A stretch of 64,000 bases of DNA from Simmondsia chinensis (Eukaryota; Streptophyta; Magnoliopsida; Caryophyllales; Simmondsiaceae), in NCBI GenBank assembly GCA_018398585.1, contig JAGTTD010000022.1:10703501-10767500 (forward strand). The letters run 5' to 3'. The translations under genes were made by a program, and so were the position numbers. Positions 12,118 through 23,374 of this stretch are shown here, piece after piece. Each line of letters opens with the position of its first letter. Positions within the stretch are counted from its first letter, which is position 1. The notes beneath the pieces were generated by a model. It did no database searches. It worked only from the letters and a program-made list of their open reading frames with translations, and had not been told where the DNA came from.

Positions 12118-12826
12118 CGTAGGAAAAAAGACTTAAGATCAATGAATAATCAAGCACACAACGAAGAGAAGTAAAAGAGATATCTTACTAAATTGAAGAT
12201 ATGGCACCGTGGTATAAGCCACTATCCTCAAAGAATTTCACTGCTACTCCGGTGCACACAGTATTATCAGCGGTCATCCTCTAGGACTATTGTGATCCGA
12301 CTCTTGACGTGTACTCGTTAGTTGCTGGGTAAGAATGCCTTCAGAACTTTGCCCAAAAGAGATGAGAGTTTTTAATAAGGAGAAAAGGAAAAAAGGAAGT
12401 TGTTTTTTTGATAGTTTGAACAATGTCTAGAGCATACTTTATATAGGGTGAGCAGGTGCCTATTGAAAGAGTCACCTTCCACACTTGTGACGGTTGGGAA
12501 AAGGAGCACTAGCAAATGGTGCTCTGGTAAGAGTTACGAGGAGCTTTGGGGGAATATACAATACTCTTCTCAAAGAGGAGCCATAATTTACATTTTCTAA
12601 TATTTTTCATAAAATAAAAGTACTTGTTAGAAAAAAGCATCCCACACCCAAGCTCAGTGGGAAGGCAGTGCACAGGTGCGTGGTACCTATACCTTTTATT
12701 TAATTCAAGATTACAACATTAGAACCCTTATTTAAAGTGACTTTCTCCTTGCAAATCTTTCAATACGGGAGAGCATATCAAAAGTAAGTTTCTTTTAAGA
12801 CAAAATGTGTGCCATTTTTTCCAACA
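12118..12826 (-). repeat. 5' LTR of copia K
   Basis: Direct repeat of 7097-7815. The plus-strand left end is CGTAGG (TGTAGG in the other copy) and the right end is CCAACA. No methionine-type primer-binding site is visible inside the left border. Confidence 0.75.
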
Positions 12827-13222
12827 TCGCAGCAGTGCTATCACAATGCAACAATATAAATGGCACTGGTTTCTCTCACATATGGATATCATGTAACAAG
12901 TTCCTTAACCAGTTTGCCTTACCGCAAGCTATGGATAAAGCAAGAAGCTATGCATCCATAGTAGACTTTAGTATATAGTTCAGTTTTTTATTTCCAACTT
13001 ATTGCTGCCTCCCATAAGGTGAACACGCACCCAGTAGTAGACACAACGTCTCCAATATGAGAGTTTCAATTTGCATCACAAAAGCCTTCAACTACAACTG
13101 GACGTATGTTATAACATAAAGCATAATTCGTAGTCCTTTTAATATATCCCTTTGAATGATTAATAGCAATCCAATGATAAAAAGAAGGTTTATGTGTGAA
13201 CCTGCTCAATACACCAAGTACA
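12827..13222 (-). pseudogene. Copia RNase H, N-terminal part (element M)
   Basis: The minus strand encodes LSRFTHKPSFYHW (family VSRF...P...HW), GYIKRTTNYAL, VEGFCDAN.NSHIGD (family YSDADWAGD), STTGCVFTLWEAAISWK (family STSGYVFTLGGGAVSWKS), and then a degraded acidic segment up to the HCDSTAA-like end where K is inserted. One stop replaces W in the DAN(W) motif and one frameshift follows SWK. The reading frame resumes at 7096. Confidence 0.8.
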
Positions 13223-13660
13223 TAGTCATGGTCGTGGTTATAACCGATGGACATGGTCATGGTCATGAACGTGGCCGTGGTCATGGACGTGATAATAGCC
13301 ACGGTCATAATAATCCATACAATGATATCCGTAGTGGAATTTAAGAAGTCAAGAAATCATGAAGAGAAAAATAAAAAGGAGAAAATTCATCAACAAAATT
13401 TGTCAAAAGACATGACAATAGATTGCTATCAATGTGGTATGAAAGGTCACTAGATCCGTACCTATTGTACAGCCGAACATCTTGTGAACCTTTATCAAGC
13501 ATTGTTAAAAGAGAAAGGCAAATATTCATAAACAAATTTTGCTAAATACCATTCTCCATTTAATGTGACGCATATTGATGTTTCTGATTTCTTTGAGGAT
13601 GTTAGTGGGAAAATTAATCATTTAATAGGTGATGAAAATGTTAAATTGGATTGAGGCTTT
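13223..13660 (+). pseudogene. Copia gag C-terminal part with zinc knuckle (A/B)
   Basis: A glycine/arginine/histidine repeat (GHGHERGRGHGRD) precedes CYQCGMKGH, the start of a CCHC zinc knuckle. The tryptophan codon that follows in the sister copies is a TAG stop here. The frame then continues as IRTYCTAEHLVNLYQALLKEK and later NHLIGDENV. Copies at 28384-28790 and 36343-36660 are homologous. Confidence 0.75.
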
Positions 13661-14213
13661 TGCTATTTGTTATGTCTTTTGTACTAAAATGTGTTTAATT
13701 TTTATAGAATAATACATTATTTTGTCTTGTAATTTAGTACCATATCATGTTTCTGATAATCATCCTAATATATTCAAATATAGTTGTTGATCCAAAAGTA
13801 TGATTATGTTATAGTTATTGTTTAAGAAAGCTATATTTTATTATGCTTTTGCAATTCTAATAATGCACAGCATGATTATAGTTCCACTAATCATGGAATA
13901 GGTCAATGGTGGAGATTTATGTTTAGCTGACAATGCAACAACACACACTATCCTCAAAAGTAGAATGTATTTTTCTTAGCTATGATTAGTTGAAGCGAAC
14001 GTTAATATAACATCGGGTATTTTAACTTTAATTGAAGGCTCTAGAAGAGCACATGTTATATTCCTTGGAGGAACAAAACTAATCATAAGCGATGCTCTAT
14101 TTTCTAATAGATCCAGAGAAACTTGATCAGTTTTTAAGATATCGTTGCAATAGTTATCACATTTAGACATTAATGAAAGCGATAAAGAATATCTTTACAT
14201 TATATCGCTTATC

Positions 14214-14615
14214 TTGAGAAGAAAGAACATAGTGAAAAAATTGTCAGCACTTTTTTCTAGGTTATATTATACTTATGTAAATCCAAATGAATCCAATGTA
14301 GTGGTTAATCAGAATTTAACTGATTACAAAACTTTCACCCTATGGCATGATCTTCTGGGCCATTTAGGTGTCACGGTGATGAGAAAAATCATTGAAATTC
14401 CTCATTGGTGTTTATTAAAGAACCAAAAGATACTTTTACCAGATAGAATTTCATGTGTTACTTGTGCCAATAATAAAATAATTACTACGCCAGCCCCAAC
14501 TAAAATTGAGATTGAATCTCTTATATTTTAGAAAGAATACAAGGGGATAAATGTGGGCCTATTATTCCATGACGTCGACCATTTCGATATTTTAAGGTGT
14601 TAATAGATGCCTCTA
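14214..14615 (+). pseudogene. Copia integrase, N-terminal part (A/B)
   Basis: The frame contains the GAG pre-integrase motif FTLWHDLLGHLGVTVMRKII and a zinc-binding CVTCANNK, then a frame change before the segment RYFKVLIDAS (family core with the first catalytic aspartate). The sequence stops at TGCCTCTA, the duplicated target of the next insertion, and resumes at 16624. Confidence 0.8.
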
Positions 14616-16615
14616 TGGGCGGATCTAATGTACAAGAACTAGGGGCATGGGCTCTCAGTGGCCTGAGGCACATATAGTTAAGTCTAGTAAATCTTGGGCT
14701 TAAATTAGAATAGTCTAAGCGAAATAAAATGAGAGCCTTTAATGACCCAAGCTCAATAAATGCCCCCCCCCCCCCCCCCCCCCCTAAAAAAAAGTCATGC
14801 GTGCATGCCCATCATTTTTCTTTCATCCATTTCCTCTACCCCTCCCTCTCTCCTCACTTTTCACATCCCATCACCACCGCTCTCTCTCTTTCACTGAACT
14901 TCCTCTCCTCTCTCACTAAACTCTCTCTCTCACTGAACTTGTTTCAGGGTTTTGTTCGTATATTAAACAGAAAGGGTTGAGTTTTGATGTAAAAATTATG
15001 TTTTAGGTTGGGGTGCTAAGTTTTGATATAAAAATTTGGAAAATTATCATTTAGGTACCATTAGATTTATATCAAGAGTACAAAATCATCTATTGTTTAA
15101 GCAATATTTGAGGTTAAACAAGAATGGAGGAAAAGTTTTAGTGATCATTATATCAAGAGCACCAAACAGAAAGGGTTTGGTGGTGCTCGAAAAACTATTC
15201 GAAGCACCGAAGAGAGAGTTTTAATGATCATCATTTTGTTCTTGCCAATTATAGAGAGCAAAATAAAAAAAAACATAAGAGGAAAAGATATGGGATACAG
15301 CTAGAAGCCACAACTAAACATAAAGAAAAAAAGGAAAATAGAAATGTTAGGCTTCAGATCGTGGAAAACCATTCTTTAAATTACTGATTTTAAGATCTAA
15401 GTTCGATTTTGAGTTACTAGCAATGATAGAAGTAACGGATCAACAAAAACCATAGAATTTATGTGGTTCAGTCTTAAATGGCCTACATCCAAGATCTCTC
15501 CCCCCCCCCCCCCAACCGTTAGAGAGGCCTACTTATATTTTTACAGACCAAAGCGATTACAAATTACAAATTACTAATAATTTCTCAATCTAAGCTATTA
15601 ATTACAAACCTTTTCCTTTACAACTTATAAGATTTAAACCTAAAGCTAAAGGAAAGAGTAAGAACATTATACCTGACTCCAGCTAGGCATCGCAATCAAC
15701 ATGGTTGCCATCAAGAAGATCTTGATCACCTCCCATGGATCACACCACACTCAAAACTGGAGATTTTTCATCAAAGAAAGCTTGAAGAAAACTCTAGCAG
15801 AGCTTACGAAGGAAACAGGAAAGACAAAGGTGAAAAAATGACACAAGTTGAGAAGCACTGTGAAAGATGACCCCTTATATAGTAAACAGGGGTCAATCCA
15901 TGTGAGGCTCATCCAAGCCATCCAAAGCAAGGAAATCAACGGCTAATATTTACTCAAACACACTTTGCATCGCAGTGATCAAGACACGTGGCCAGATTTA
16001 GGCCGTCCATTTCAAACAGGTAAGAAAGCTTCCAAGGGAAGCTTTATGCAAGTGCGGTACAGTTGTCAATAGCAAGGAGACACGGGCTGCACAAAATCCG
16101 AAACAGGCAGCGCTGGCAAGGAGCAGAGCAGGGGTAATTAGGGTATTCTAGGTGAGGGACTACAAACCCATTTTCACTTAATTTTTGGCCCTAGACTTTA
16201 ACATATTTACAATAATGCCATTTACTGCCAGATTTATTTTTTCATTCAAAACATTGCATTTTGACTCAACTAATAGCTTAGGTTAGACACTTAGCTAATA
16301 TTTGTGTGTAGTTAGCATATATAGGAACCATACATCTACAAGAAAATTAATAAAACTCTAGTACTTTGATTATTTATCACTTAACTATCATAACATTTCA
16401 ATATGTATAACGGGTGCCTTGAGTTATAAACATTTTGTACTCTAAAGTTTAAAATTTTTTCACTTGAGTTTTAAAAATTAATCAAATTCTAACATAGGGT
16501 ACTCAAGTGATAAAATATTTAAACTCATAATACTCTATTGTATATATTCAAATGTCAGGTTTTTAAATGATAATATGTGCCTGCTGTGAGTGTTTTTTTT
16601 GGATCCGCCTTTGGC
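14616..16615. mobile_element. hAT-like insertion of about 2.0 kb
   Basis: It splits the copia integrase. Copies C and D read GCCTCTACATGTTGG-type sequence straight through. The flanks are an imperfect 8-bp duplication, TGCCTCTA (14608-14615) and TGCGTCAA (16616-16623). The ends carry short inverted repeats (GGCGGATCT left, GGATCCGCC right). The interior has C-runs at about 14763-14784 and 15499-15513 and no transposase that I can read, so the element is non-autonomous. Around 15380-15660 a stretch resembles an LTR edge, so a smaller insertion may be nested inside. Confidence 0.65.
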
Positions 16616-16623
16616 TGCGTCAA

Positions 16624-17274
16624 CATGTTGGTCACGTGTTTGCCTATTATCCACTCATAATGTGGCATTTGCAAGACTCCTTGCACAAATAATTGGATTA
16701 CGAGCTTAATTTTCGGATTATACAATCAAGAAGATTCATCTTGATAATGTCGGAGAATTTACATCCCAAACTTTTAATAACTATTGTATATACATTTGGG
16801 ATTACAGTCGAGCATCTTTTGGCCCACTAACATACACAAAATGGCATCATAACATCTCTAATCAAACGTCTATAACTAATTGCTAAACCTTACTCATGAT
16901 AACAAAGTTGCCTAGTTCTGCACGGGGGCATGTTATATTGCATGCTGCAACACTAATCCATACTAGGCCTACAACTTATTATAAATACTCCCCGCTACAA
17001 CTTGTCTCCGGTCAAGAACCAACATATTCCATCTACGAATTTTGACTGCACTGTTTATGTTTCAATTGCTTAATCCCAGCACATAAAGATGGATCCATAA
17101 AGAAGGCTTGGAATTTGTGTTAGGTTTAAATCTCTGTCAATTATAAAATACCTTGAACCATTGACTGGAGACATTTTTACAGCACGATTTGCAAATTGCA
17201 GTTTTGGTGAAATAATGTTTCCAGAACTAGGGGGAGGAAAATTAAAATTGGAAAGCGAGAAATTTTGTGGAATG
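16624..17274 (+). pseudogene. Copia integrase, C-terminal part (A/B)
   Basis: The frames give IRLDNVGEFTSQTFN (family catalytic D..GEF), a degraded ..GI....S..Y.. region, HAATLIHTRP, SPLQLVSGQEP, and GFNSPSIIKYLEPLTGD close to the end. Several frame changes and stops are present. The piece ends at GAATG, which is repeated at 23370-23374 on the far side of the next insertion. Confidence 0.75.
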
Positions 17275-17539
17275 TGTAAAAATTGAAGTACTTGTCTAGT
17301 AAAAATATGACATTTGGAAGAACGTAAATTTTCCTATGTACAAGGTGTACATAGGTTTTACTAATTTAGGAAACCACCCTATTCAAGGCGATGTACATCC
17401 TCAATTACATCACCCTTAGGAGAACACCCTTTGATTCTGATTGATGATATGTTTATGGTTTTAATCAGTTGACTAGGTGCATAGACGATTAATTGGTTTA
17501 AGTCTATAAAGAGATGTTTGAGGTTCATTTGTATTTATG

Positions 17540-18630
17540 TTCAACTTGAAGGTCATTTTGGGTCCAGTCTTAACTTGGGAGTCATTTCTACTTTAGGTTT
17601 GACTTGATAGGTGTTTTGGACTCTGACTTGACTAGGAAGTCTTTTTTGGATTGGACTTTGGTTTTGATTTTGGTTTGACTTGGGAGGCATTTTGACATAT
17701 GATTTTGGTTTTGGTTTAGGTTTCGGTTAAACTTGAAAATCACGTTGGACCATGATTTGACTTTGCTTTGGATTTGACTTGAAAATTTGGACTTGATTTG
17801 GAAATTTGGATTTTGGTTTGGTTGGGAAGTGATTTTGGTTTGCTTTGGAAGCAATCTCCATTTGATAGAGTTGAAAGTAGTCTCGAATTTCGGTTTGACC
17901 GATAAGTCATTTTAGGTCAGGGTTTGACTTGGAATTAATTTGGATTTGAGGTTTGGCGGAATTAATTTGGATTTAGGGTTTGACTTGGTATTAATTTGTT
18001 TTTGAGGTTTGACTTGGTATTAATTTGTTTGTAGGGTTTGACTCAGGCATAAAATTGACTGAAATGTCATTTGAATTTGAGTTTAATTTAAAAGACATTT
18101 TGGCTTAGGCTTGGCATTTAGAATTTGAAATTAACGTGGGATTTACTTTGAATTTGGACTTAACATAGAAGTCAACTTTGCTTAAGAATTTTGTTCTGAG
18201 TTTGAGTTTTGTTTGGCATGGAAGCCCTTTTGAATTTGGATTTCACATAAAAGTCGATTTTGGATTTACGCAGGACATGAAAATCAATTTGGTTTTAGGT
18301 TTCATATAGACTATAGTTTGAAATGGGGCTCATTTTTTTTGAACTTGGGTTTGACACAAAGTTGGGCTTGCTTTAAGTATGACATGGATGTCTATTTAGA
18401 TTCAAATGTGACATGAAAGTCAGTTTAAGATTTAGATTATTTTAAATTTGAGTTTGAGCTTGATAAAAGTACATTTGGACTTGGATAGAAAATAAAATTT
18501 AATTTGAGCTTAGGTTTGACATGGAAGTCATTTAGAATTTAGTTTGACATGGATGTCTTTCTAGATTTGGACCAAACATAGAGATATTTTGGTTTGGATA
18601 GGACATGGAAATCATTTTTTAGAATTTGGT
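17540..18630. repeat. Degenerate GACTTGG/AAGTCATTTTGG tandem repeat
   Basis: For about 1.1 kb, variants of GGTTTGACTTGGAAGTCATTTTGGATTTG recur every 25-45 bases with many substitutions and indels. The pattern resumes at 21297-21370 on the other side of the nested element, so that element landed inside the array. Open frames here are products of the repeat. Confidence 0.75.
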
Positions 18631-18634
18631 TTGA

Positions 18635-19058
18635 TGATACAATACAAACTGAAATCAACTGGAATCTCAAGCTAATAGTATTATATTTGATAGATTACCT
18701 CCAATAATGGAGGATTTTACATAGAAGAAGGGGAGAAGACATAAATTTATAGTATCAGGGAGAGGAAGAAGAAAACACACATATTCATCACATATCTAAC
18801 CCTAGCTAATCTCTCCCAATTTAAGGACAAAATATCTAAAAATATCTATGGTGAGGTGGCAGTGATGGAAGGATCTAGAAGACAGAGCCAATTGGCACGT
18901 ATGGAGGAAGGCTACCGAGTGGACGATGGCGGTAACTTGTTCGACGCGTGTTGAAGTATCGCTGTGTATAGTGGCTTGGCGGGAAGGATGGTGAGATGGG
19001 CCTTGGCGGTAGCAGAGGGCATGAGCTTGGCGAGTCAGAAGATACTTAGATTGTATTG
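18635..19058 (-). repeat. 3' LTR of the gag-only element
   Basis: The plus-strand left end is TGATACAATAC and the right end AGATTGTATTG, where the expected terminal CA is mutated. It matches 20870-21291 throughout. Confidence 0.85.
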
Positions 19059-19190
19059 ATACGGCCCCCTTAAAATAATCCTCGTCCTCAAGGATCAGAA
19101 GTGGGGTAGCTGCCCTATGTATGCTCTCCTGAGGTGAGCTTGGCGGGTGATGAGTGGGCAGGTAGGATACTTGGCAGTGGCAGCCCAGGG

Positions 19191-19191
<1 letters not shown>

Positions 19192-19226
<35 letters not shown>
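19192..19226. repeat. Long G homopolymer
   Basis: An almost pure run of more than 30 G with one C near its end. On the minus strand it creates spurious polyproline frames. It may form G-quadruplexes, or its length may be an assembly artefact. Confidence 0.8.
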
Positions 19227-19239
19227 CGGGGATGAGATG

Positions 19240-19345
19240 GCATACTTTTGTAAACCTAATCCCATTCTGGCTCGTATCACTTCTTTCCCCTCCAATGACC
19301 CTTGTCCCCATGAGTCATAGATTCCGAGCTAATTCCCTAATGTAG
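19240..19345 (-). repeat. Internal-to-LTR seam shared with the four-LTR chain
   Basis: On the minus strand this stretch reads ...GGAGGGTTATCTACATT, then GACAAGGGTCATTGGAGG, GGAAAGAAG, TGATACGAGCCAGAATGGG. That is the same purine tract and LTR start found at about 2425-2520 and 5540-5640. In this element it lies inside the interior, about 200 bp before the real 3' LTR, so it is a relic of a second LTR edge. Confidence 0.7.
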
Positions 19346-20275
19346 ATAACCCTCCCTGGTCAAAAACTAACTTTAAAATTTTTAGCAAGACATGAGCCAT
19401 GAGATTAACCGGGTTGCTGTTTTTTGTGAAGTGCACTCGATAGTAGAAGAGTAGGCGAGAGACTGGAAGCTTGGCGGAAATGGTGACAACGTCCTCAAAT
19501 TCTGAAAGCAGCTGCTGAAGCTCTGAAGGATCTAACCCGATTGGCGTTCCTATATTTGGTTAAAGCAGTAGAGGCGGGGCAGATACTGGAATCACAAAGA
19601 TGGCAGGGGACGAAGTTGCTGTAGAGATAGTCAATTTCCCATCCGCCACTGTCATGGACGGGCGGCTGGCGGCATTAACAAAGACGCCAAGAAATGGGAC
19701 AACGGTGGTATCCGGGACTAGATTCGACTGTAAAGGAGAAACACCATCCTCATCAAGTGCGGGTGTCACACTTGGCTGACTACGAGGTGTGTCGTCACTT
19801 GGCAGAAGCTGTAGGGGTGGGAGGTTGGCGGGACGGTCTTTCACAGAATTTGGCGTGGGCATGTTTTGCGTTGCCCCAAGAGACCCTTTGCCGGCTTTCT
19901 TCTCAAGGTAGGCGAGATTGCGTTCCTATTGCTTGGCCAGCAATTTGGTGGCATGAACTGTTTGGGGCCTGAACATGCTAATGCCTTCAACTATCTCTTC
20001 CCGCAAGCCGCCTATCAACACCTTGACCTATTGTTCTTCCATTAACCCACACTTGTCAACTAGGGACTCAAACCGGCTCAGGTACTTAGCAATACCTCTC
20101 GTTTGATGGAGCTTCATGATCTCCATGAAGGAGTTGTTCAAGGTACCCAAGTACCTCTCACAACTATGTAACCACCTCTCCACACCTTCACTACTGAATG
20201 TACAAAATTCCATCTGAGTAAATCGGGTCGGAGTTCGGTAATTACCTCGTACGATTGCGGGAGCAACCATGGTGA
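19346..20275 (-). pseudogene. Shortened gypsy gag and protease-RT linker
   Basis: From the methionine near 20270 the minus strand gives RFTQMEFCTFSSEGVERWLHSCE, a shortened junction, then RGIAKYLSRFESLVDKCGLMEEQ and VKVLIGGLREEIVEG: the start and end of a retrotransposon gag domain with its middle deleted. After a stop follow SELQQLLSEFEDVV and a degraded linker that in intact gypsy elements immediately precedes reverse transcriptase. The sequence then jumps to the 3' end. This fits a gag-only deletion derivative. Confidence 0.7.
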
Positions 20276-20855
20276 TGAAAAATTGGCAGTGAGCTGACGA
20301 AATAGTTAAGGCGTTTCATTGAACACCTTATGTGCAAGTATGAAAAATCAATCTTGCTTTAATAATGCTCTGGTGATAATGCTCTGATAACGCTTGAAGT
20401 TTGATGATGCTCTGATGTGATGATGAAAATCGGGTTTTGGTGATGAAAACAGCGAAGATCAACTTCAAGCTGCTGGTAGTGCCCAAAAACCAGTGGTAGG
20501 CTGCGGTTACTGATGAAGATGATAATGCCTTGCTGTTTTGGGATTATTGAGAGAGGGGAGGCCATGATGGGGGGTAGATAGTGGTGCACTGTTGATGATG
20601 ACGATGGTGATGGGTTTTGGGGTTGCTGGAGAGATTGATGGTGGTGGTGGTTGTGATGATGGGTTTGGGATGTTGATGGGTTTACGGTGATGATGGTGAT
20701 GAGGCGAGGTGACGATGATAAGGTGTTCTGCAAAATGATGATGATGATGGTAAGGTGACGATGGTTTTGTTGATGGTGACGATGGGTGGTGAAGAAAGGC
20801 GATGGGAGATTGATGACGATGACTCCGGCAGTGGTAACGGTGCCGAGGATTGGTA

Positions 20856-20867
20856 GCTTTGATACCA
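20856..20867 (-). other. Primer-binding site of the gag-only element
   Basis: The minus strand reads TGGTATCAAAGC two bases inside the right LTR: the methionine-tRNA-type site with one G-to-A change. It sets the minus orientation. Confidence 0.8.
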
Positions 20868-20869
20868 AT

Positions 20870-21291
20870 TGATACAATACAAACTAAAATCAACTGGAAT
20901 CTCAAACTAACAGTATTATATTTGATAGATTACCTCCAATAATGGAGGATTTTACATAGAAGAAAGGGGAGAAGACATAGATTTAGAGTATGAGGAAGAG
21001 GAAGAAGAAAACACTCATATTCATCACATATCTAACCCTAGCTAATCTCTCCCTACTTATGGACAAAATATTTAAAAATATCTATGGTGAGGTGGTAGTG
21101 ATGGAAGGATCTAGAAGGCAGGGCTGATTGGCGCATATGGGGGAAGGCTACCGAGTGAACGATGGTGGTAACTTGTTGGGCGCGTGGTGAAGTATCGCCA
21201 TGTATAGTGAAGCTGGAAGGATGGCCAGGTGGGCCTTGGCAGTAGCGGAGAGCATGAGGTTGGCGAGTCAGAAGATACTCAGATTGTATCA
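20870..21291 (-). repeat. 5' LTR of the gag-only element
   Basis: The plus-strand ends are TGATACAATAC and TTGTATCA, followed by the target duplication TTTGA. It matches 18635-19058. Confidence 0.85.
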
Positions 21292-21719
21292 TTTGACAGG
21301 GAAGTCTTTTTGGATTTGAGTATAACAAGGAAGTTGTTTTGGATTCAGGCTGGATATAGAAGTCATTTGATTTAGGTTGCCTGAGTTAAATAGGGTTTAG
21401 TCAACTAGTCAAATCGTTAGCATAATATTCATCCGACGAGAAAAAAAAATTTGTTTTATTATTTGGGTTGCACCTGAGCTAGGTTGCCTACGTACCCTTT
21501 TAAGGAATCAAGCCTTTGTAATTCAACTTTATGTTAAATTTATTTTCATTTCATCTGAGATTAAACTTGGTTTAAGGTGTTGGATCCCATTTGGCTAATT
21601 AACGCATGCTTGGTCCTATTTCGAGCTCAAGGTCCTTTGTATTATTTTTTACCTTGGTCAAGCCAATCTTAATTTTAGGTCGTCCTTGATCAAACCACTT
21701 AAGTCCAGCATTTGAAATT

Positions 21720-22040
21720 TGATATTTTTTAAATTATGACTGCACCTGCCATTTAATCTCGAGTTTCCTATGTACCCTTTTTGGGTTCAAGTCAACGTAG
21801 TTCTAAAAATAGAACACGGAATTTTCAATTTGATTTTTTTTAAACATTTGTAACCACGCCTAACTTTTTATGTTGGGTTTCCTACGTACCCTTTTAAGGA
21901 TCAGGTTAACGTAGTTTTAAAAATAGAACATCAAGTTTTCCAATTTGATTTCCTTTTTGTAAACATTTGTAACCGCACCTAAGTTTTTATGTTGGGTTTC
22001 CTACGTACCGTTTTTTGGACGTAGTCTTAAAAAATAGAAT
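21720..22040. repeat. Three imperfect ~115 bp repeats
   Basis: GTTT.CCTACGTACC.TTTT occurs in three consecutive units, each followed by AACGTAGTT.TAAAAATAGAA and an AT-rich ATTTGATTT segment. A fourth, weaker unit starts near 21470. I recall similar units in LTRs of Ogre-like elements. Its role here is unknown. Confidence 0.65.
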
Positions 22041-22189
22041 TGATCGTAGCCCAGCAACATGGGTTTAATTTCAAACCGGTCGAGCCGTTGCTACTACTCA
22101 ACTCCATGAATAATAACCACAATAAAACAGAACATAGAGGAGAGAGAAAATCCATTTGAATAATTAAAACTGTTAGATTTTACGGACTC

Positions 22190-22480
22190 GAAAGAATCTA
22201 TATTTATATCAAGTTGAACTCCATGGGATTCATGGACTCAAAAGTGTCTAAATCATCAATCGGATCCTTTAGGTTCATGAACCCAAAAGAGTTCAATTCG
22301 TTGTTGAATACTTTAAGTTCCAGACACCCGAAAGAGTCCATTTAAATAGTTGAAACTGCTAGGTTTCATGAACTCGTAAAATCCTGTTCAAATAATTGGA
22401 TCTATTAGGTTCCAAGGACATAAAAGAGTCCATTTAAAGAAATAGAACCATTAGGTTCCAAAGACCCAAAATAGTCTAAC
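22190..22480. repeat. Tandem repeat with GGACCCAAAAGAGTCCA motif
   Basis: About five units of 45-65 bp contain variants of TTAGGTTCCA.GGACCCAAAAGAGTC and an ATAATTGGA-like linker. Together with the two preceding arrays they make the outer insertion a mosaic of unrelated minisatellites. Confidence 0.6.
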
Positions 22481-23374
22481 TTTTACCCCAACTCGGATCT
22501 TTCCAATTCCATAGCATAATGCTTTCAATATCACATTTACCCAACTTGGATTTTTTGGATTCCATCGTGGGTATAACATTTTAAAATAGTAGGCATTTTC
22601 AAAAATCAAATTTACTCAATTGGAATCTTTTTTATTTCATAATAAGTAAATTATCAATTTAAGGGCAGCAAAGGAAGAAGATAATACAGATAAGACTATA
22701 TAAGAAACAAGCTTGGATTGAGCTTTTGGATAATCTCAATGCTTTCTCTTACTCTCGTCTCTCCTTAGCTCTCAATTTTCTGCTTCTCTTTCTTTCTCTT
22801 TAGATTCACCCCTTATTGTTTTTTTTTTTTCTTTGACTCTCAATTTTGCTCTTCCTTTTCTTTTTTCTTTTACGCCCGTCCCATCCTTTTATTCTAGGTA
22901 TGTATTAGAATTTGTACAGGTCCACATATAATAATTTAAGGTTGACCATAATTTTTAATGTAATAAATACCAACTATAAGGGCTAATATTTAAAATTGCT
23001 AAAATTCTATGTTCAACGGTACTAAAATAAGACAATAACAATAGAAGAACACTTGGATACTTGGAAAATTCTTGAATGAGTTATTCACAAGAACTAAACT
23101 CAATTTATAATATATGAGGGAAAGCTTAGAGCTTTGCAAGAAAAAGAATCCTAATCTATGAAGTAAATGAAAAGACAGCTATAAAAACTCTCTAATCTCT
23201 CTCCCTCTCTTCAATGATGATGGTTACATGGAGTCAAAAGGCATATGGGAGGACTTAATGCCTACTTAATTTTCCTAGTCAAGATGTAACATCCTTAGTC
23301 TAATTACATAGTAGAAATACAAGAAAAATACAAATAAAATACAAAATACAAGTATCACTATTTTCAACAGAATG

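Larger units (their letters stand above)
7097..12826 (-). mobile_element. Ty1/copia element K with two LTRs
   Basis: Two direct repeats of 719 and 709 bp, with TGTAGG/CTAACA-type ends, flank a 4.3 kb interior. The flanking target duplication is TCACA on the left and TCGCA on the right. The element reads on the minus strand. A purine tract GTGAGAGAT (plus-strand 7816-7824) precedes the 3' LTR on the left, and a decayed reverse transcriptase lies at 9600-10400. It interrupts the RNase H frame of copia M. The interior is heavily mutated, and no clear integrase or gag could be read. Confidence 0.8.
1106..13222 (-). mobile_element. Ty1/copia remnant M, host of two nested insertions
   Basis: This minus-strand copia element has only its 3' half left. 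Reading leftwards from 13222 come the RNase H domain, a 3' untranslated stretch, a purine tract next to a TGTTA start, and a 3' LTR. Two younger elements interrupt it. K (7097-12826) splits the RNase H frame, and the four-LTR chain (1377-6013) splits the 3' LTR. When both are removed in thought, the RNase H frame is continuous across the K junction, which is the main evidence that the two flanks belong together. The right edge is abrupt: plus-strand copia A starts within a few bases. The left LTR edge (TG near 1106) is inferred from sequence form only. Confidence 0.7.
18635..21291 (-). mobile_element. Gag-only LTR element nested in the 6.1 kb insertion
   Basis: Direct repeats of 424 and 422 bp flank a 1.8 kb interior, with a perfect 5-bp duplication TTTGA at 18630-18634 and 21292-21296. 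The element reads on the minus strand. The primer-binding site lies next to the right LTR, and a gypsy-type purine tract (AAGGGGGCC) preceded by a CTTGAGGACGAGG-like sequence lies next to the left LTR. The coding content is a shortened gag and a protease-to-RT linker. Reverse transcriptase and integrase are absent, so it depends on a partner. Confidence 0.85.
17275..23369. mobile_element. 6.1 kb insertion with TG...CA ends, class unresolved
   Basis: It separates copia A from B and is flanked by a perfect 5-bp duplication, GAATG. The ends read TGTAAAAATTG and TTTTCAACA, which is LTR-retrotransposon form. I cannot find a matching direct repeat at the two ends, but the first 20 or so bases weakly resemble the reverse complement of the last 20. 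The interior consists of degenerate tandem repeats and motifs such as CCTACGTACCCTTTTAAGG and AACGTAGTT, which I recall from LTRs of Ogre/Tat-type elements. A 2.66 kb LTR element is nested inside. Confidence 0.6.
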